Source: Macrotrachela quadricornifera (lineage: Eukaryota > Rotifera > Eurotatoria > Philodinida > Philodinidae). Taken from it: 64,000 nucleotides of DNA. The position numbers and the translations under genes are program-made. Below are positions 1-10,978 of the stretch, in pieces; the stretch's first letter is position 1; the number at the start of each line of letters is the position of its first letter. The notes below the pieces were generated by a model that saw only the letters and a list, made by a program, of their open reading frames with translations, had not been told where the DNA came from and did not search any database. Where the stretch lies: positions 721,813 to 785,812 of the forward strand of contig JAJEKB010021035.1 in assembly GCA_022393335.1 (NCBI GenBank), read 5' to 3'.

Positions 1-800
1 TATAAAATGTGGCCTTTATCCAAGTAATGATTCATCAGAGATATGACTATGGATCCTGACATACTGAGTTCTTTTATGTATTCCTATTTTGTGATACAAT
101 CGTGTAAAATGTAAAGCTCAAGTCTGAAACGATGTTTTTTCGACGGGACATACTGCCTGAATGCAAGTCGATCATGCCAAAAGCATGATACTTTCGTCAA
201 TCACCAAGTTTTGATAAGGAACTATTGTTCTTTTGGACTGATCTCTGAAGTGATTGACAATAGATTGTATTTTGAAAAGTCTGTCGTTTGGTCGTTAATG
301 TTTGTTATCGGTAAAATGAAGATATCGTAAGAGATAAAAATATCTATCTCCACTAAATAGTTGAGAAAACATTGGAGTTGATATCATATAATCAGTAGAC
401 CAGTAATCCGAAAGTCGATTTTTCTTTGTATGAGCCATAAGCATTGTTGCGGCCAGAAACACGTAAATTTCACTCATGTCCGTTGCCTCCCATTTGGACA
501 TGTATGAAGAAGAGATGTTAGTTTCTGATTGCCCTTGATAACTATTTGTTTCTTCCGAAATAAGATTTAGCAGTATTTCGTTGAAGAAAAACTCAAAATA
601 CGCTAATGGATTCTCTAATAAATCTCGTAAATAATCCGATTTGCTTGAATCAAAATCAAACGGTTGAGGTTTAAAAGGAGCATCAAACTAATCAGTCTTG
701 GATTTCAATTTCTTATTAGCTGAAAAATGGATATCCTCTGAAGAGGACCTAGACTCAATGAAGTCACTTGATTAATCGCTTTCGGAACCAGAGATGTCGG
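1..800 (-). pseudogene. piggyBac transposase, decayed, truncated by the window edge
   Basis: The minus strand reads as a piggyBac-family (DDE_Tnp_1_7) transposase. An acidic, serine-rich N-terminus lies near 720-800. It is followed by the conserved stretch with FEFFFNEILLNLI (about 600-540), EATDMSEIYVFLAATMLM (495-440), SDYWSTDYM, LLRYLHFTDNK (about 330-298), the DES acidic motif (about 195), the RQYVPSKKHRF block (about 150-125) and LMNHYLDKGH (about 30-5). It is broken by in-frame stops in the N-terminal part (about 768 and 692), a TAA at 295-297, a one-base deletion in a T run near 178 and a stop near 80. The C-terminal half lies off the window. The element is dead here. Family identity is clear from the ordered blocks. 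Confidence 0.85.
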
Positions 801-811
801 TGACAGGTTTT

Positions 812-885
812 TTTTTGACCCGTGACCCGGCCCGCGGGTTGATCTCTGACGAGTTACCCGCAGGCTAACCCGCGGATTAATAGAA
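812..885. repeat. GC-rich palindromic block upstream of the piggyBac relic
   Basis: A short GC-rich island in AT-rich surroundings contains several copies of CCCGCGGGT-like palindromes and their partners. It sits just upstream of the transposase reading frame. It could be part of the element's 5' region. No function can be assigned. Confidence 0.35.
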
Positions 886-1019
886 ATTTTATTAGTAGTT
901 ATTTGATGATAATCCTTATAGTTTGTTAACATATTTGTTTTCCTGATATTTCGTAAAGCTGGGTCGTTTATAAATAGAGTATTACCCTTTCCTCTTTACA
1001 TATACATACATACCCAAAT

Positions 1020-1450
1020 GGATTAATCCAAAAGTCGAATCCGATCGGATTCGATATCGAATACGACAAAATAACATCGGATCCTATAAAATCCCGGTGA
1101 CAGCATCATATTGGATTCCGATGTGTTGTGACTCGATCGGATCCTATATTGAATTCGATAGTTTTCGACAGTCGGGTCTCATAAATGTTAAAGACCAAAC
1201 TCAAGTAGTGCTTAAATCATTGCTCAAAAAATTTGCAACAACTGACACTTTCTCGACTGAATCCAACGCAATTCCGTCGCCAGGAATCCTGTAGGGTTCT
1301 ATCCAATGGTTGGTTCCTACAGGATCCGATCGGATGCAACATTCGAATTGTTCACCTAGATATTGCAAAATTTAAATCAGATTTTCCCAAATCGAAATAT
1401 CTGATGTACGACCTTACACGAATCATACATCTGATCATATTTGATCCGAT
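1020..1450. repeat. GATCGGATTCGAT-type degenerate simple repeats
   Basis: The words GATCGGAT, GATCCGAT and TTCGATAT recur many times in both orientations. The short open frames here are by-products of these repeats. No coding signal is seen. Confidence 0.4.
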
Positions 1451-1655
1451 ATGATCAAACGAAAAATCTTACAAGAAATCGTAGTCTCTAAAATCTTACA
1501 GTAAGTCGTGCTATAAGACCTATGAACGATCTTACTCTTAGATACGATCTTTTAAGAATCTTACACTAGTTTCTTGCGCAAAAGTAAGATCTCACAGTAT
1601 GACTTAGTGTAAGACTTCAAAGACTACGATCGTTCGTACGGCTTCATTTGATCTA
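1451..1655. repeat. small foldback element
   Basis: Imperfect inverted arms near 1451-1526 and 1585-1655 share words such as ATCGTAGTCT, AATCTTACA and GATCAAA. They pair across a loop of about 60 bases that is itself rich in AGATCTTAC words. It looks like a small non-autonomous foldback element. Confidence 0.45.
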
Positions 1656-1659
1656 ATAG

Positions 1660-2400
1660 GATCTGACGTCTGACTTTTTGACCTGAGTAAGTTAACAAGA
1701 ATCAATTCAAAGTATATGTCCATATATATACTACAAATACAGGACACAAGATCAGGATAATAACGACGAAGGAAAAGCGTCGATATAATCCACCATATCT
1801 ATCATCAAACTGGAAGAAAAAGACGGATGTGTATACGTGTTCATGCCTCAAAACAATTGGATGAACAAATAGATGAAAGATGAGCTAACAGCCTTGAAGA
1901 AAAGACGGCAAATCGGAAAGAACGAAAGAAATGTAATAAAAACAACTAAAATAGCAGAGAAACGAAAGAATAGAATCAAAAAGTACTAGAAGTATATGTA
2001 GAATGAAGAATCCAAAATGAAAAGAAATGACGAGCGAAATTTTTGTAAACGGGTTAACCCGCCGACATCTCTGGGCGGAAGGCTTCACAAGCCTTCGGGA
2101 GTGAAGTCTCCGCTGCTTCTTCCTTGGATTCATCGTCTCGGCTTTTTGATATTCGAAGGAAACTTTGTGGCGTGGGGTTTTCAGCAGCTTGAAATCGAGA
2201 GAAAGCAGGAGTGTTTGTATTTTTAACGAGATTGTCCTGTTGAGTCAAAAGTTATACATGTTCTAATGCGCATGGCCGTCGTTTGTTCTTAATATTGAGT
2301 ATTAATTTATCCTTGTCTGAGTGATTTGAAAGTGATTTATTGTTGTATGAATTAGACGGCGCACACGTTGGACAGAATCATGCTTGATTGTATTAATTTT
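1660..2400. other. intergenic stretch, no gene recognised
   Basis: Apart from a short GC-richer piece around 2050-2180, nothing recognisable is present. The overlapping open frames on both strands there show no domain or splice support. Confidence 0.4.
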
Positions 2401-2402
2401 AG

Positions 2403-2410
2403 TATATAAA
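2403..2410 (+). promoter_or_regulatory. TATA-box candidate
   Basis: TATATAAA lies about 90 bases upstream of the ATG at 2498 of the two-exon gene on the same strand. Confidence 0.4.
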
Positions 2411-2497
2411 GTGTTGTCTGTTCTACGCTATTTCACATCATTCATCTATTATTGTTTCTACGTTTGGAATTATTATTTTGTCACACTTTTGTACTTG

Positions 2498-3342
2498 ATG
2501 GCACCACCAAAGAGTGAAAAATTGACTTTACCTATTAAGAAAGAACACAAGCCAAAATCACAAGCTTTTCTTGATACTTTATCTATGGATGAAGCAAAAG
2601 CATGGCTGAAAGATCTTATTGACAGTGGCCCATATGTTAAATTAGTCAATCATCGTCATATTTCTTCACCTCTCACTGTGGATCAACTTAAATCAGCAAC
2701 TAGCATTGGACAATTCACTGGTGAGAATTTTTCTATTTATTGCGAAACACCTAATATTATTGTTTTTTAGGAGCGGATTTTGTGGAGTGGATGGAGTGCG
2801 AAATTCAAGAAAAACATCTGCTCGATTCTCTACGTAATCATCCACGCTTAGGTATTTATAGAAATGGTTTCCAATGGTCACCGGTAACAGAAAAAATCTC
2901 AACATTCTTTTTATCGAATTCGTCGGAACGTCTTGATATATTCGTTCATCATATTACTTTACGGTCAATGGAGGAAAAATCTTTACCATTATTATCGTCG
3001 TTCAAAGGTTTAAAACAAGGTCTGTTTCCATTCTTATCGTGCCAGTCTCATAAATACTTTTCGTTTATTGTAGGTTCACATCTATGTGACACCACAGGAT
3101 GCATATCGGAGCGTCATTTATTGATTGAAACATTCGAAGAAAATGCTTCTCGGAAATGCTGCTCCGGTATTATGATGCACATACATAAAAACAATTTTGG
3201 CGACCACTGTATTACTCAGGTAAAGCCCTGCAAGCATGGAAGGAAACTGAAAAATGTTACTTTTGGACAACAACTTAATCACAGCTGTCGCAAAATTGAA
3301 ACGATTATATTTAATGATGAACACATTCTATTTTATAAATAG
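2498..3342 (+). CDS. I-PpoI-like His-Me finger endonuclease-domain protein (two exons)
   Basis: Exon 1 is 2498-2720 and exon 2 is 2771-3342. They are joined across a 50-base GT-AG intron (2721-2770), giving 264 residues. The start is the ATG of MAPPKSEKL, downstream of a TATA candidate. The N-terminus (1-30) is lysine-rich. Residues 177-205 carry S-H178-L-C180-x4-C185-x4-H190-L-x2-E194-x4-N199-x2-R202-x-C204-C205, followed by C221, C228 and H230. This matches the zinc-binding His-Me finger core of the homing endonuclease I-PpoI (zf-His_Me_endon family), including the 21-residue spacing between its catalytic His (98) and metal-binding Asn (119). The protein may therefore be a metal-dependent DNA nuclease or a DNA-binding derivative. 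It is not in an intron and is longer than I-PpoI (about 163 residues). A domesticated or mobile-element-derived role is possible. Function is inferred from the motif only. Confidence 0.65.
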
Positions 3343-3362
3343 GTCTTTTCTAATTTTGTGTA

Positions 3363-3369
3363 AATAAAA
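3363..3369 (+). terminator. poly(A) signal candidate
   Basis: An AATAAA hexamer lies about 22 bases after the stop codon at 3340-3342 of the nuclease-domain gene. Confidence 0.45.
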
Positions 3370-3468
3370 AAAACTATTACAATTCAGTCACATATGTCAC
3401 TGTGTTATATATATCTTTTTTTAGAACAAGGTAGCCATTCTAGTGGTAGATCATCTGATGAAGAAAGA

Positions 3469-3720
3469 ACAAGTGCTCTGACAAGTGTAACATTAATTGT
3501 TGGAAGGATAACAGGTGATGTTTCAAGTGTAACATTAGCTATTGAACAGGTAACAGATGCTCCTTCAAGAGTAACACTAACTATTGAACGATCTGCAGGT
3601 ACGCCTTCAAGTCTAACATCCATTGTTCAATAGACAACAAGTGTTCCTTGGAGTCTATCATCGGTGATTGAAGAAATAGCAAATGTTCTTTCAAGTGTAG
3701 CATCAATTGTTGAAGAGAAA
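3469..3720 (+). repeat. six tandem 42-base units, protein-like
   Basis: Units begin at 3469, 3511, 3553, 3595, 3637 and 3679. Each keeps the plus-strand frame and encodes 14 residues of the type T-x-x-P-S-S-V-T-L-x-I-E-x-x. The frame is open from 3394 to a TAG in unit 4 (3631-3633), and further open frame follows in phase to about 3770. A pyrimidine-rich run ending in TTTTTTAG just before 3425 could be a 3' splice site. The array may be a remnant coding exon, or an alternative 3' exon of the gene upstream. The reading-frame conservation suggests past coding use. Confidence 0.6.
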
Positions 3721-3779
3721 ACAAGATCCAATTCAACTTTGACATCATCGTCACAGGATAAAGAGGATTAGCTTTGCCG

Positions 3780-4190
3780 GTCGAAAGTTGTATAATAAAA
3801 TTCAATCCAGCGAGCGAATAATTTAATTGGTCCATAAAACATAAAATACATTCAAATAGCACGAATGAAATATTTGAATGATAAATGTATAGTCGACAAA
3901 ACCTTACTCCTATGTATCGGTTGTCCCAAAATGTCTGCAACATAGTTTTTTTCTACACTTATCTCTGTGCAAACAAATAATAAAATTTCAGTTTCTATTC
4001 AAAAAATGCGTCATCAAAGTCTTTACGATAATTGCATGAAAAAGTTTGTTTTACTTCTGATGAATTATAAGATAACTAAGGATGAGGGCGTGAGGGAGAA
4101 GAACGATGGTATGGATGTGAAGATGAGGGCCAGGTTCAGGGGTAATGGTCTTCTGTTGATCCTTGCTCCTTACTCCTAGAAAGCGTCTTT
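3780..4190. other. spacer between tandem repeats and the dead xanthine dehydrogenase gene
   Basis: No domain is recognised. A GA-rich piece at about 4080-4145 (GATGAGGG words) resembles the GAGGGTGAGG words at 13919 and 18525. Small open frames on both strands are not supported by anything else. Confidence 0.35.
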
Positions 4191-4196
4191 AATTAT

Positions 4197-6655
4197 TAAA
4201 AACTACTTTATATTCTCTTTTAAATGAATGTCGGTGTCCAGTTATCGACATGTCAATATGACTTTCAAGATTAAGACGAACAGGACGAGCAACTTTAACA
4301 GCAGCAACTGCAACAGCTAAACATGGTAATATACTAAACTATAATTAATTTTCATATGCATTAGATTTAAGAGAACAAAATAATTTATTTACGATCTTGC
4401 TCCTTTTCCACCAAATCCACCACCAATTCGTTTTACATGACATTTTATATGACTAACATCTCGTCCTAGCACTAATGCAGTAAGTTCTTGAGCTACCGAT
4501 GGACATTGTGTTGATAAATATAATCTTATGTCTTTATCATCAATAGATGGTATAACCATACAACAATGTGTTTCCATATAAAAATGTTGTTGACCACCAA
4601 TATAAATAATATCTTCTAATATATGTTCAGTATTAATAAAACATTTTTCAATATCAACTTTATGAAGATATAATTCATCACCAAAATAAGATTGATAATT
4701 AATATTCAATTTTAACAAGTTTTGAAGCTATTTCAGCAGCATATTCTGTTTCACAAATAACAACACCAATACAAAGTGCTATTGATGATACAAATACTTC
4801 TTCATCTAGTATCAAATAAGCAGTTATATTCAAACCAGGTACATCAAGATAATTAACAAATGAAACAAAACCAGGAACTTTTGAAGCAGCTTCAATATCT
4901 ATTATTATATTATTTCAATGAAATATGTATAACTAATACAAAAAAAATTCTTACCAATATGTTTAATTCGAGCATTTGGTTTTTGTACTGAGAACAAGTG
5001 AAGCATGAAGTGTATCTACTAAAGATGGCATATCATTGACATATATAGCTTCTCCAGTTGTATGTAAATAAGCTGATTGATGTGGTAATGAACTACCAAC
5101 AATTGCTTGTGTTTGAGATAGTTCAGGTATTGTTTGTTGTCCATGAGAAATTGATCGATGATAAGAAAGAATACTTGTATCATTTAATGATTGACGTAAT
5201 TCATGACATACATATGAATAAAATTTAAATAGAAATGATTGAACTAATGTTCGTCTATATAAATTGAAGGAAAAAAAAATATATATCCTATTATTAATAA
5301 AACTCTAATAACCTGAATTGAATTTGTCCATCTAAACTTAATTCATTAAGTGGCATTTCTTTAAGAAGTAATTCATATGCTTGATTAATTGTTTCTTTTA
5401 TCCATAATAATCCAATTAATTATTTTTGATGACATTCTACTAAATGAAAAACAAATTGAAATTATTTTCCATTGATTATTATTTAGATCTGATTGTTTAA
5501 GTTCAACTTGTAATCCAGCACTAACAATTCCTTTTGAATCATCACGACGACGAGCTTGTTTATATGATGGAAGAAAATATTTATTTGAAGAATTTTGAAG
5601 TGGAATATGAATAGCAACAAGAATTTCATTATCTTCAATTGATACACGATGATCATCAAGAAAAAAATCACATAATGAAATATATCGTACTTTAGTATTA
5701 TCAGCACGATGTAATTCAAGTGTAGCATCAGTAGCAATTAATATAGGATTAATATCAGAACTAAATAAAATTAAAAAAAATATTATAAAGAGATTTATTT
5801 TATATGTTATTTACATAGGTGAAGCAGCAATTATATGTCCACCAATTGAAGCAATATTTCGTATTTGTGTTGATGCAAAATATTTCATTTGATCAAGTAA
5901 AGCTTGACAAAAACTATTATCATTATTCCATTCAATTAATTTTGATTTTAAACACGTAAATGTAACACCAGCTCCGATATATACTGAGTCTTTAGTTATT
6001 TTTATTTCTTGTAATTCTTTAATATGTGTAATTGATACAAGACGAGGATAATAAATATGTTGAAATTTTCTTTCGATTTGTACTGTTGTAAGAAATTTTA
6101 TCTATGTCATTTGCAAATGTTTTTGCAGTATTAAGAATTGAACGATAACCCGTACATCGACAAAGATTTCCATCAAATGATTCTTCAATATCTTTCATTG
6201 TTGATAATAAATTATCTTTTGATGTAAGAATACCATAAAGAGACATAACTATACCTGGTTTACAAAATCCACATTGTGATCCAGATAATTCAGCAAGACA
6301 AATTTGAATTGGATGAAGATTTGATTTATTCACTGAATCTATTCCTTCAACAGTGATTATATGACATTCACCAATAGAAGATAAAGGTGATAAACAATCA
6401 TTTATTGTACGATGTTCAATTTCATTAGATATTTTATTAATACATCTTGAAATAATAACTGTACATGATCTACAACCTAATTTCGTACCAGTTAATCTTA
6501 ATTCTATATAGAATAAATATCATTTGAAAATAATAAATATTTATCATACATACTATTTCTTAAATACCAAAGAAGAGTTCATTCTGGTTCAATATTATGA
6601 TCAATAATTTCTTTTCCATTGACATAAAAAGAAACAGTTTATCATTGTAGTATTC
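4197..6655 (-). pseudogene. xanthine dehydrogenase, inactivated and 3'-truncated
   Basis: Read on the minus strand, blocks appear in family order. They are the start of the first 2Fe-2S domain (VNGKEIIDHNIEPE, about 6620-6580; LRLTGTKLGC, about 6510-6475), the second 2Fe-2S domain (SGSQCGFCKPGIVMSLYG and DGNLCRCTGYRS, 6290-6130), FAD-domain pieces (5990-5480), the linker (about 5230-5000), and the molybdenum-domain start (GGQQHFYMETHC, about 4600-4550; GGGFGGKG, about 4415-4395; MSITGHRHSFKREYKVV, about 4248-4200). Several short AT-rich introns with GT-AG borders remain. It is dead. There are in-frame stops (one in the first exon, others in 5320-5440), a one-base insertion near 4985, and part of the first Fe-S cysteine cluster is missing (GCRSC where GCGEGGCGAC-type sequence is usual). 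The last two thirds of the molybdenum domain are absent. The living enzyme oxidises hypoxanthine and xanthine to urate. Confidence 0.88.
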
Positions 6656-6679
6656 ATATCATATATACATCTATATATA

Positions 6680-8280
6680 AATGGTAAATGATTATTATGC
6701 TTGACTCTATAAAACTTTTTATTCAACGTTGACTTTGATGATACTATTGTTTCTGTTTTATATGATTGTATATAAAAATGTATGTGTAAGTAAAACGGGA
6801 TACGTATGAAAGAAATCGAATCTGAAAAAAAAGATCACCGAAGCTGAGAAAGATAAAAAAAAACATAGAGCATAAAAAATTGAAAGAAAATATATTAAAA
6901 TGATACCGATATCGAAGAACAAGTGTGATGAATATGAAAATATCCCTTTTATATCTTGTTGGGTCATTTTTGACCCACTCATGGAAACCATATTTTTGAA
7001 GTAAGAAAAAAATGAATCAAGAAAATTCTTAAATATAATGTAGAGCGCGCATAAGCTATAAATTTGAAAAATTGACCTTTGACTAAGATATTTCAGTTTG
7101 AAAGCGAAGATTTTTTGAGAAAAATAGGAAAATTCGATTTCTTTTTCTTTTCATAACGATTAATAACGATTTCGATTCGATTCTCGAATTTAAAACTTGA
7201 TAACAGTTCAAACATAGTCACCTTTATGAGTATTTAGCCATATATTGTCCCAAAACGATTCATTTTTCAAAAATTAATTCATGATAGATGTGTATCCAGC
7301 TCTATACAGATAAAGTAAACATAACGTTACGAGAAATAATGAAAAATTAGATCGACAAAAAAATCCAATTTTTATGTCGTTAACTACGGATTGGTCTTTT
7401 TTGGCCCATACCGCATATCTACAGTGAAATGACAACTTCTAATACTATCTATTGTCACAAGATCTATCTCAATAAGTGAATTATGATATTGTCAGTTCAT
7501 GAAAAGCGTATGAATCTGGTTGAATAACATAAATTCCTATTTGAAACATTAATATATATTTAAAAATTTCTACATAATTAAGACTATTCAGGAGTTATTT
7601 AGATATATCTGTCAGTTAGCCATATATTGTTTTCGCTTTCATAAACTTTATCTTTTAATTTTGTATAATATTTGATTAATGAAATTCTTTCTCATATTCA
7701 TCTTTAATTATACACATACAATAATTAATAAATAAAATGGAATTCTAGAACGCGATAAATAGTCATTCAGATAAGATACATTGCTATTTGTATCATGATT
7801 ATATTCTATATCTATAGAATAAAACAAAATTGTGTACTCAGCGTCGACGGCTTTGTTTTAGGCTATGTTTATCCTTTTTGTTCATTTTAAACTGTTTATT
7901 TAGCATATGATGAATAAAGTGATAACACGAATAGATAGCAATTAATATTCAATATTCGTTTTTGTTTTCCTAAATATATGCTTCAATTTGTTAATTCTAC
8001 TGATAATGTCATCGTATTGATCAATGTAGATAAAGTGCAGGTCGATATATATATCTTTAAAATGAAATAGTATGAATTAAGAGTCAATACAATTTTTGAT
8101 TTCTTTGAAACTATTCCTTTTCTATTTTAGAAAAGTAATCAAAACAATTCAATAGATTTCGGCTCGGAAATTATGTTCTTGGACAGTGATCCTTTAATTT
8201 TCATATATCTTGTCTTTTAAATGAATGTGATATTTCAATTATTTAAGTCTCTCAATATATATATATATACTGTTATCTAC
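6680..8280. other. AT-rich intergenic stretch
   Basis: No open frame with domain support, no tandem array and no clear inverted repeat was found. Short TA-rich microsatellite runs occur near 8260. Confidence 0.4.
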
Positions 8281-8380
8281 TTGCGTTTATTTTATATGTA
8301 ACTTCAAGTTTGTTATCTTGACTGGAAATAAATAGAAAGAAAGACCGTAGTTAAAAATGCATATTTTATTTCTATTTTCT

Positions 8381-8638
8381 TTAGTGACCTCGTATTTTAA
8401 CACAAATATACATACAACAAAAGCAAACCAAACAACAAGAAAATATGCCTGTATGTGCACATTTATTGCATTTTTTTTGGCACCTTCCACTACAAGAATT
8501 ATCTTCATCAATGTCATCAAAGTTTTCTTGTTGTTTACCAAACTGAAACCATTTTTTCTTTTCTACAGGTAGTTGCTGTTGTATTATTACAGGAGGTGGA
8601 TTATTATTTGCTGTTTGATAATGTCCGACGTTACTCAT
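8381..8638 (-). CDS. small cysteine-tailed protein, possibly CYSTM-like
   Basis: A single-exon frame of 85 residues starts at ATG 8638. The N-terminal 25 residues are N-, P- and Q-rich (NNNPPPVIIQQQ). A lysine/tryptophan segment and an acidic DDIDEDN stretch (about 41-47) follow. The C-terminal 38 residues hold ten cysteines, ending in a hydrophobic cysteine-rich tail (SCCLVCFCCMYICV). A P/Q-rich head with a C-terminal hydrophobic Cys run is the layout of CYSTM-type membrane-module proteins, which act at membranes under stress. That assignment is by layout only. A TA-rich stretch near 8705-8725 could serve as the promoter. An intact frame with strong composition supports a real gene. Confidence 0.5.
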   Translation of the reverse strand: MSNVGHYQTANNNPPPVIIQQQLPVEKKKWFQFGKQQENFDDIDEDNSCSGRCQKKCNKCAHTGIFSCCLVCFCCMYICVKIRGH

Positions 8639-8699
8639 TATTCGAATTAAAACAACTTGGTTTATTTTTTCAAAGATAGAATGTCTCTTGTTATTGTTT

Positions 8700-9830
8700 T
8701 TACATGTTCTATTATATATATATTAGTGAGACAGTGATAAATATAAAGTAAATAAGAATGATAAAAGAGCACACGTTTTTTGCTACTTTAACATGATACA
8801 AAAAAGTGAATAGTTGTGAAATATTTCTTGACGAAAACAAAAACAGAAAAAAAACATGACTTCATATTTCAAATGCTTCGAACGGGTTAGACTACATTTT
8901 TGCAGCCCAACTTACACTCTAGATTAAAATGAATAAACGTTGAGCGTTCATCGGTTGACTAGCAATGGGAAAATCCTAGTTAATTCTTAAAAGATGAAAA
9001 CATATATGATATCAAATACAACTCAATAGTAAAAAATGTTTTGTTTAAATCATTCGAATATTTTTGTTAAAATAAAAGTTTCATATTCTTCTATTGATTA
9101 TATCAGATTAAGTGGTTCATTTCTGCATCTCGTTGTGTAACTGCTTCTTAGCTATTCTCTTGTTTCGTTGATCAGTTCCATTGAAGATCAGTAGTTGATG
9201 GAATTAAATCGTGAGAGGTTTCCTACGAAACTTTTTGGCTATGAAAGCTCGAAGAAACCTTTCTATGAAACCTATTTCTTTACGAAATCTCAAAGAATTC
9301 GTTGGACACCATTTTTGCTTCAATGTAGGAATAGTCTTTATGACCTTTTACAGCTTACCTGAAGATGATTCACATACCTTCTCAGGATCTATCTCAGAGT
9401 TGTTTCAAAAGCTTCTTACGGTCTATATCAGAATGGACATCATATATATTTAAAGCTTATCTAATAGTATTTCTCTTAACTATCTAAAAACTATCTGAAG
9501 CTGGTTTGTATAAGTAATTGAGGAATATACTAAATTAGGAACTGGAAATTTCTAGAAGTTGCTTCTGGAATAGAACGACTTGTTACAAAGTGGCTTAATT
9601 AAAATGAGCATTATGTAGATTCACTTAATCGGTAATACTAATAACAAAATAAATAAGCAATTCAACGTTAATTCTGTAGTTTTCGATGTAAATCAAATTC
9701 TTGATACTTACAAGAAAACATTTCTAGGTCGAACAGCTCGTTTCAGCCGGAGTTTTGCGCATCGCATAGTCCACAGTGACCTGTGTCTGTAATTAAACGA
9801 GTTGATTCTATGGTCTTTTTAATTTCAAAC
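8700..9830. other. intergenic stretch, no gene recognised
   Basis: The open frame at 9211-9453 shows no domain, signal peptide or splice context and is probably chance. Nothing else stands out. Confidence 0.35.
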
Positions 9831-9839
9831 TCAATTTTG

Positions 9840-10060
9840 CGAAAAACAATCGGCTATTTTTCTACGAAGGCGTGCGTCTTGCGAGTCTTGAACTTTTTTT
9901 TCATATTTATGGATGTCTGCATGAATATATACATAGGTATATATAACTTCATATAATGAAAGTCTTACAAGTTTAATTAAATTGAAAGTTATATATAGGT
10001 ATATATCCACTTTATGTTTTTTCATAAAAATGTAAGTCTTTGCAAGTTTTTTGTGAGTCT
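9840..10060. repeat. small imperfect foldback
   Basis: Words such as TATATATAGGTATATA and the paired ACTTGCAA/TTGCGAGTC ends occur in inverted orientation around a centre near 9965. The TA-rich part (9920-10010) is the clearest. Confidence 0.35.
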
Positions 10061-10094
10061 AGTGGAATTAGTATATAAACAAAGGGTATATATA

Positions 10095-10600
10095 CAGTGG
10101 CGCTCAAATTGTTCGTACAGATAACAAATGACCTTCTTTCTTTAATATATCAAGATGAATTCAAGATATAGAGGTGCGGTTTTCGCCAAGATGCAGGCCG
10201 ATTTGTCATAGTTTTTTTGCTGAAATTTTCAGCTCTCTGAGACCTATATTTGTTGTGCTACACTAAAAATAGTAAAAGTGAGATCTTTTGATTTGGCTCA
10301 AAATTGTTCGTACATCTTATTTTTCTTGAAAAATGACATTTGTTTTCAAAGATCACTCATATTGAATGGGTCCTTATTGATTGAATAAGTCCCGATTTAA
10401 ATCCGACCAAACACTTATAGAACGAACTTGATCGTCGTATTCGAAAACGTACACTACCAAAAAATGAATAAGAGTTGAGAAAAACGTTGCAGGCTGAATG
10501 AGATCAAATTGGACGCGACATTACTGGAACATTAGTCAACTCAGTCGTTAATCACTTGGAAGAATGCATTCAAAAAGGGGGATTTTCTACTCGATATTAA
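10095..10600 (+). pseudogene. Tc1-type transposon relic with transposase C-terminus
   Basis: The left end is TA followed by CAGTGGCGCTCAAATTGTTC, the typical Tc1 terminal inverted repeat with its TA target. From about 10385 the plus strand encodes the end of a Tc1 transposase. The block SPDLNPTKHL (the family has SPDLNPIEHLW), then NELDRRIRKR, then LQAEWDQI with TGA in place of the Trp, then a terminal KGGFSTRY followed by TAA (10598-10600) are all visible. Trp codons appear as stops at several points. The N-terminal DNA-binding part and first two catalytic aspartates are missing, so the copy has an internal deletion and is dead. No right-hand terminal repeat was found. Confidence 0.8.
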
Positions 10601-10978
10601 TCAGCTTACATATGAAAGAGCAAGAAGATTTGGATCATGTTGACAATAAATACCGTCATATTGTTGCTCATTTTCAAAAAGAATAAAGATCTCAGCTAGA
10701 CTAGTTTCAATAACAATTGCAGAAGTTTTCAATAAGGTCTCTTTAAGATATGATACTATCAAGATCAAGTCGCTTTTTCACAGCTAATATATATGGTATG
10801 GAAATAAGTTTATGAATATCGGTTTCTAAATATGTATTTGAAGTCAAGTATTGAATAACAAATTAAATTTTCATTCTCGTTTTATTTAAAAAAATATTAA
10901 ATAAATACAACAATCATGATAAGCTTTTTCAGAGATACACAAGTCTGTGAATTCGTTGGGAGATTTTCTATCAAATTT

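Noticed and set aside
9211..9453. Plus-strand ORF of 80 codons
   Set aside because: No domain and no supporting signals. The Arg/Lys-rich start appears to be chance.
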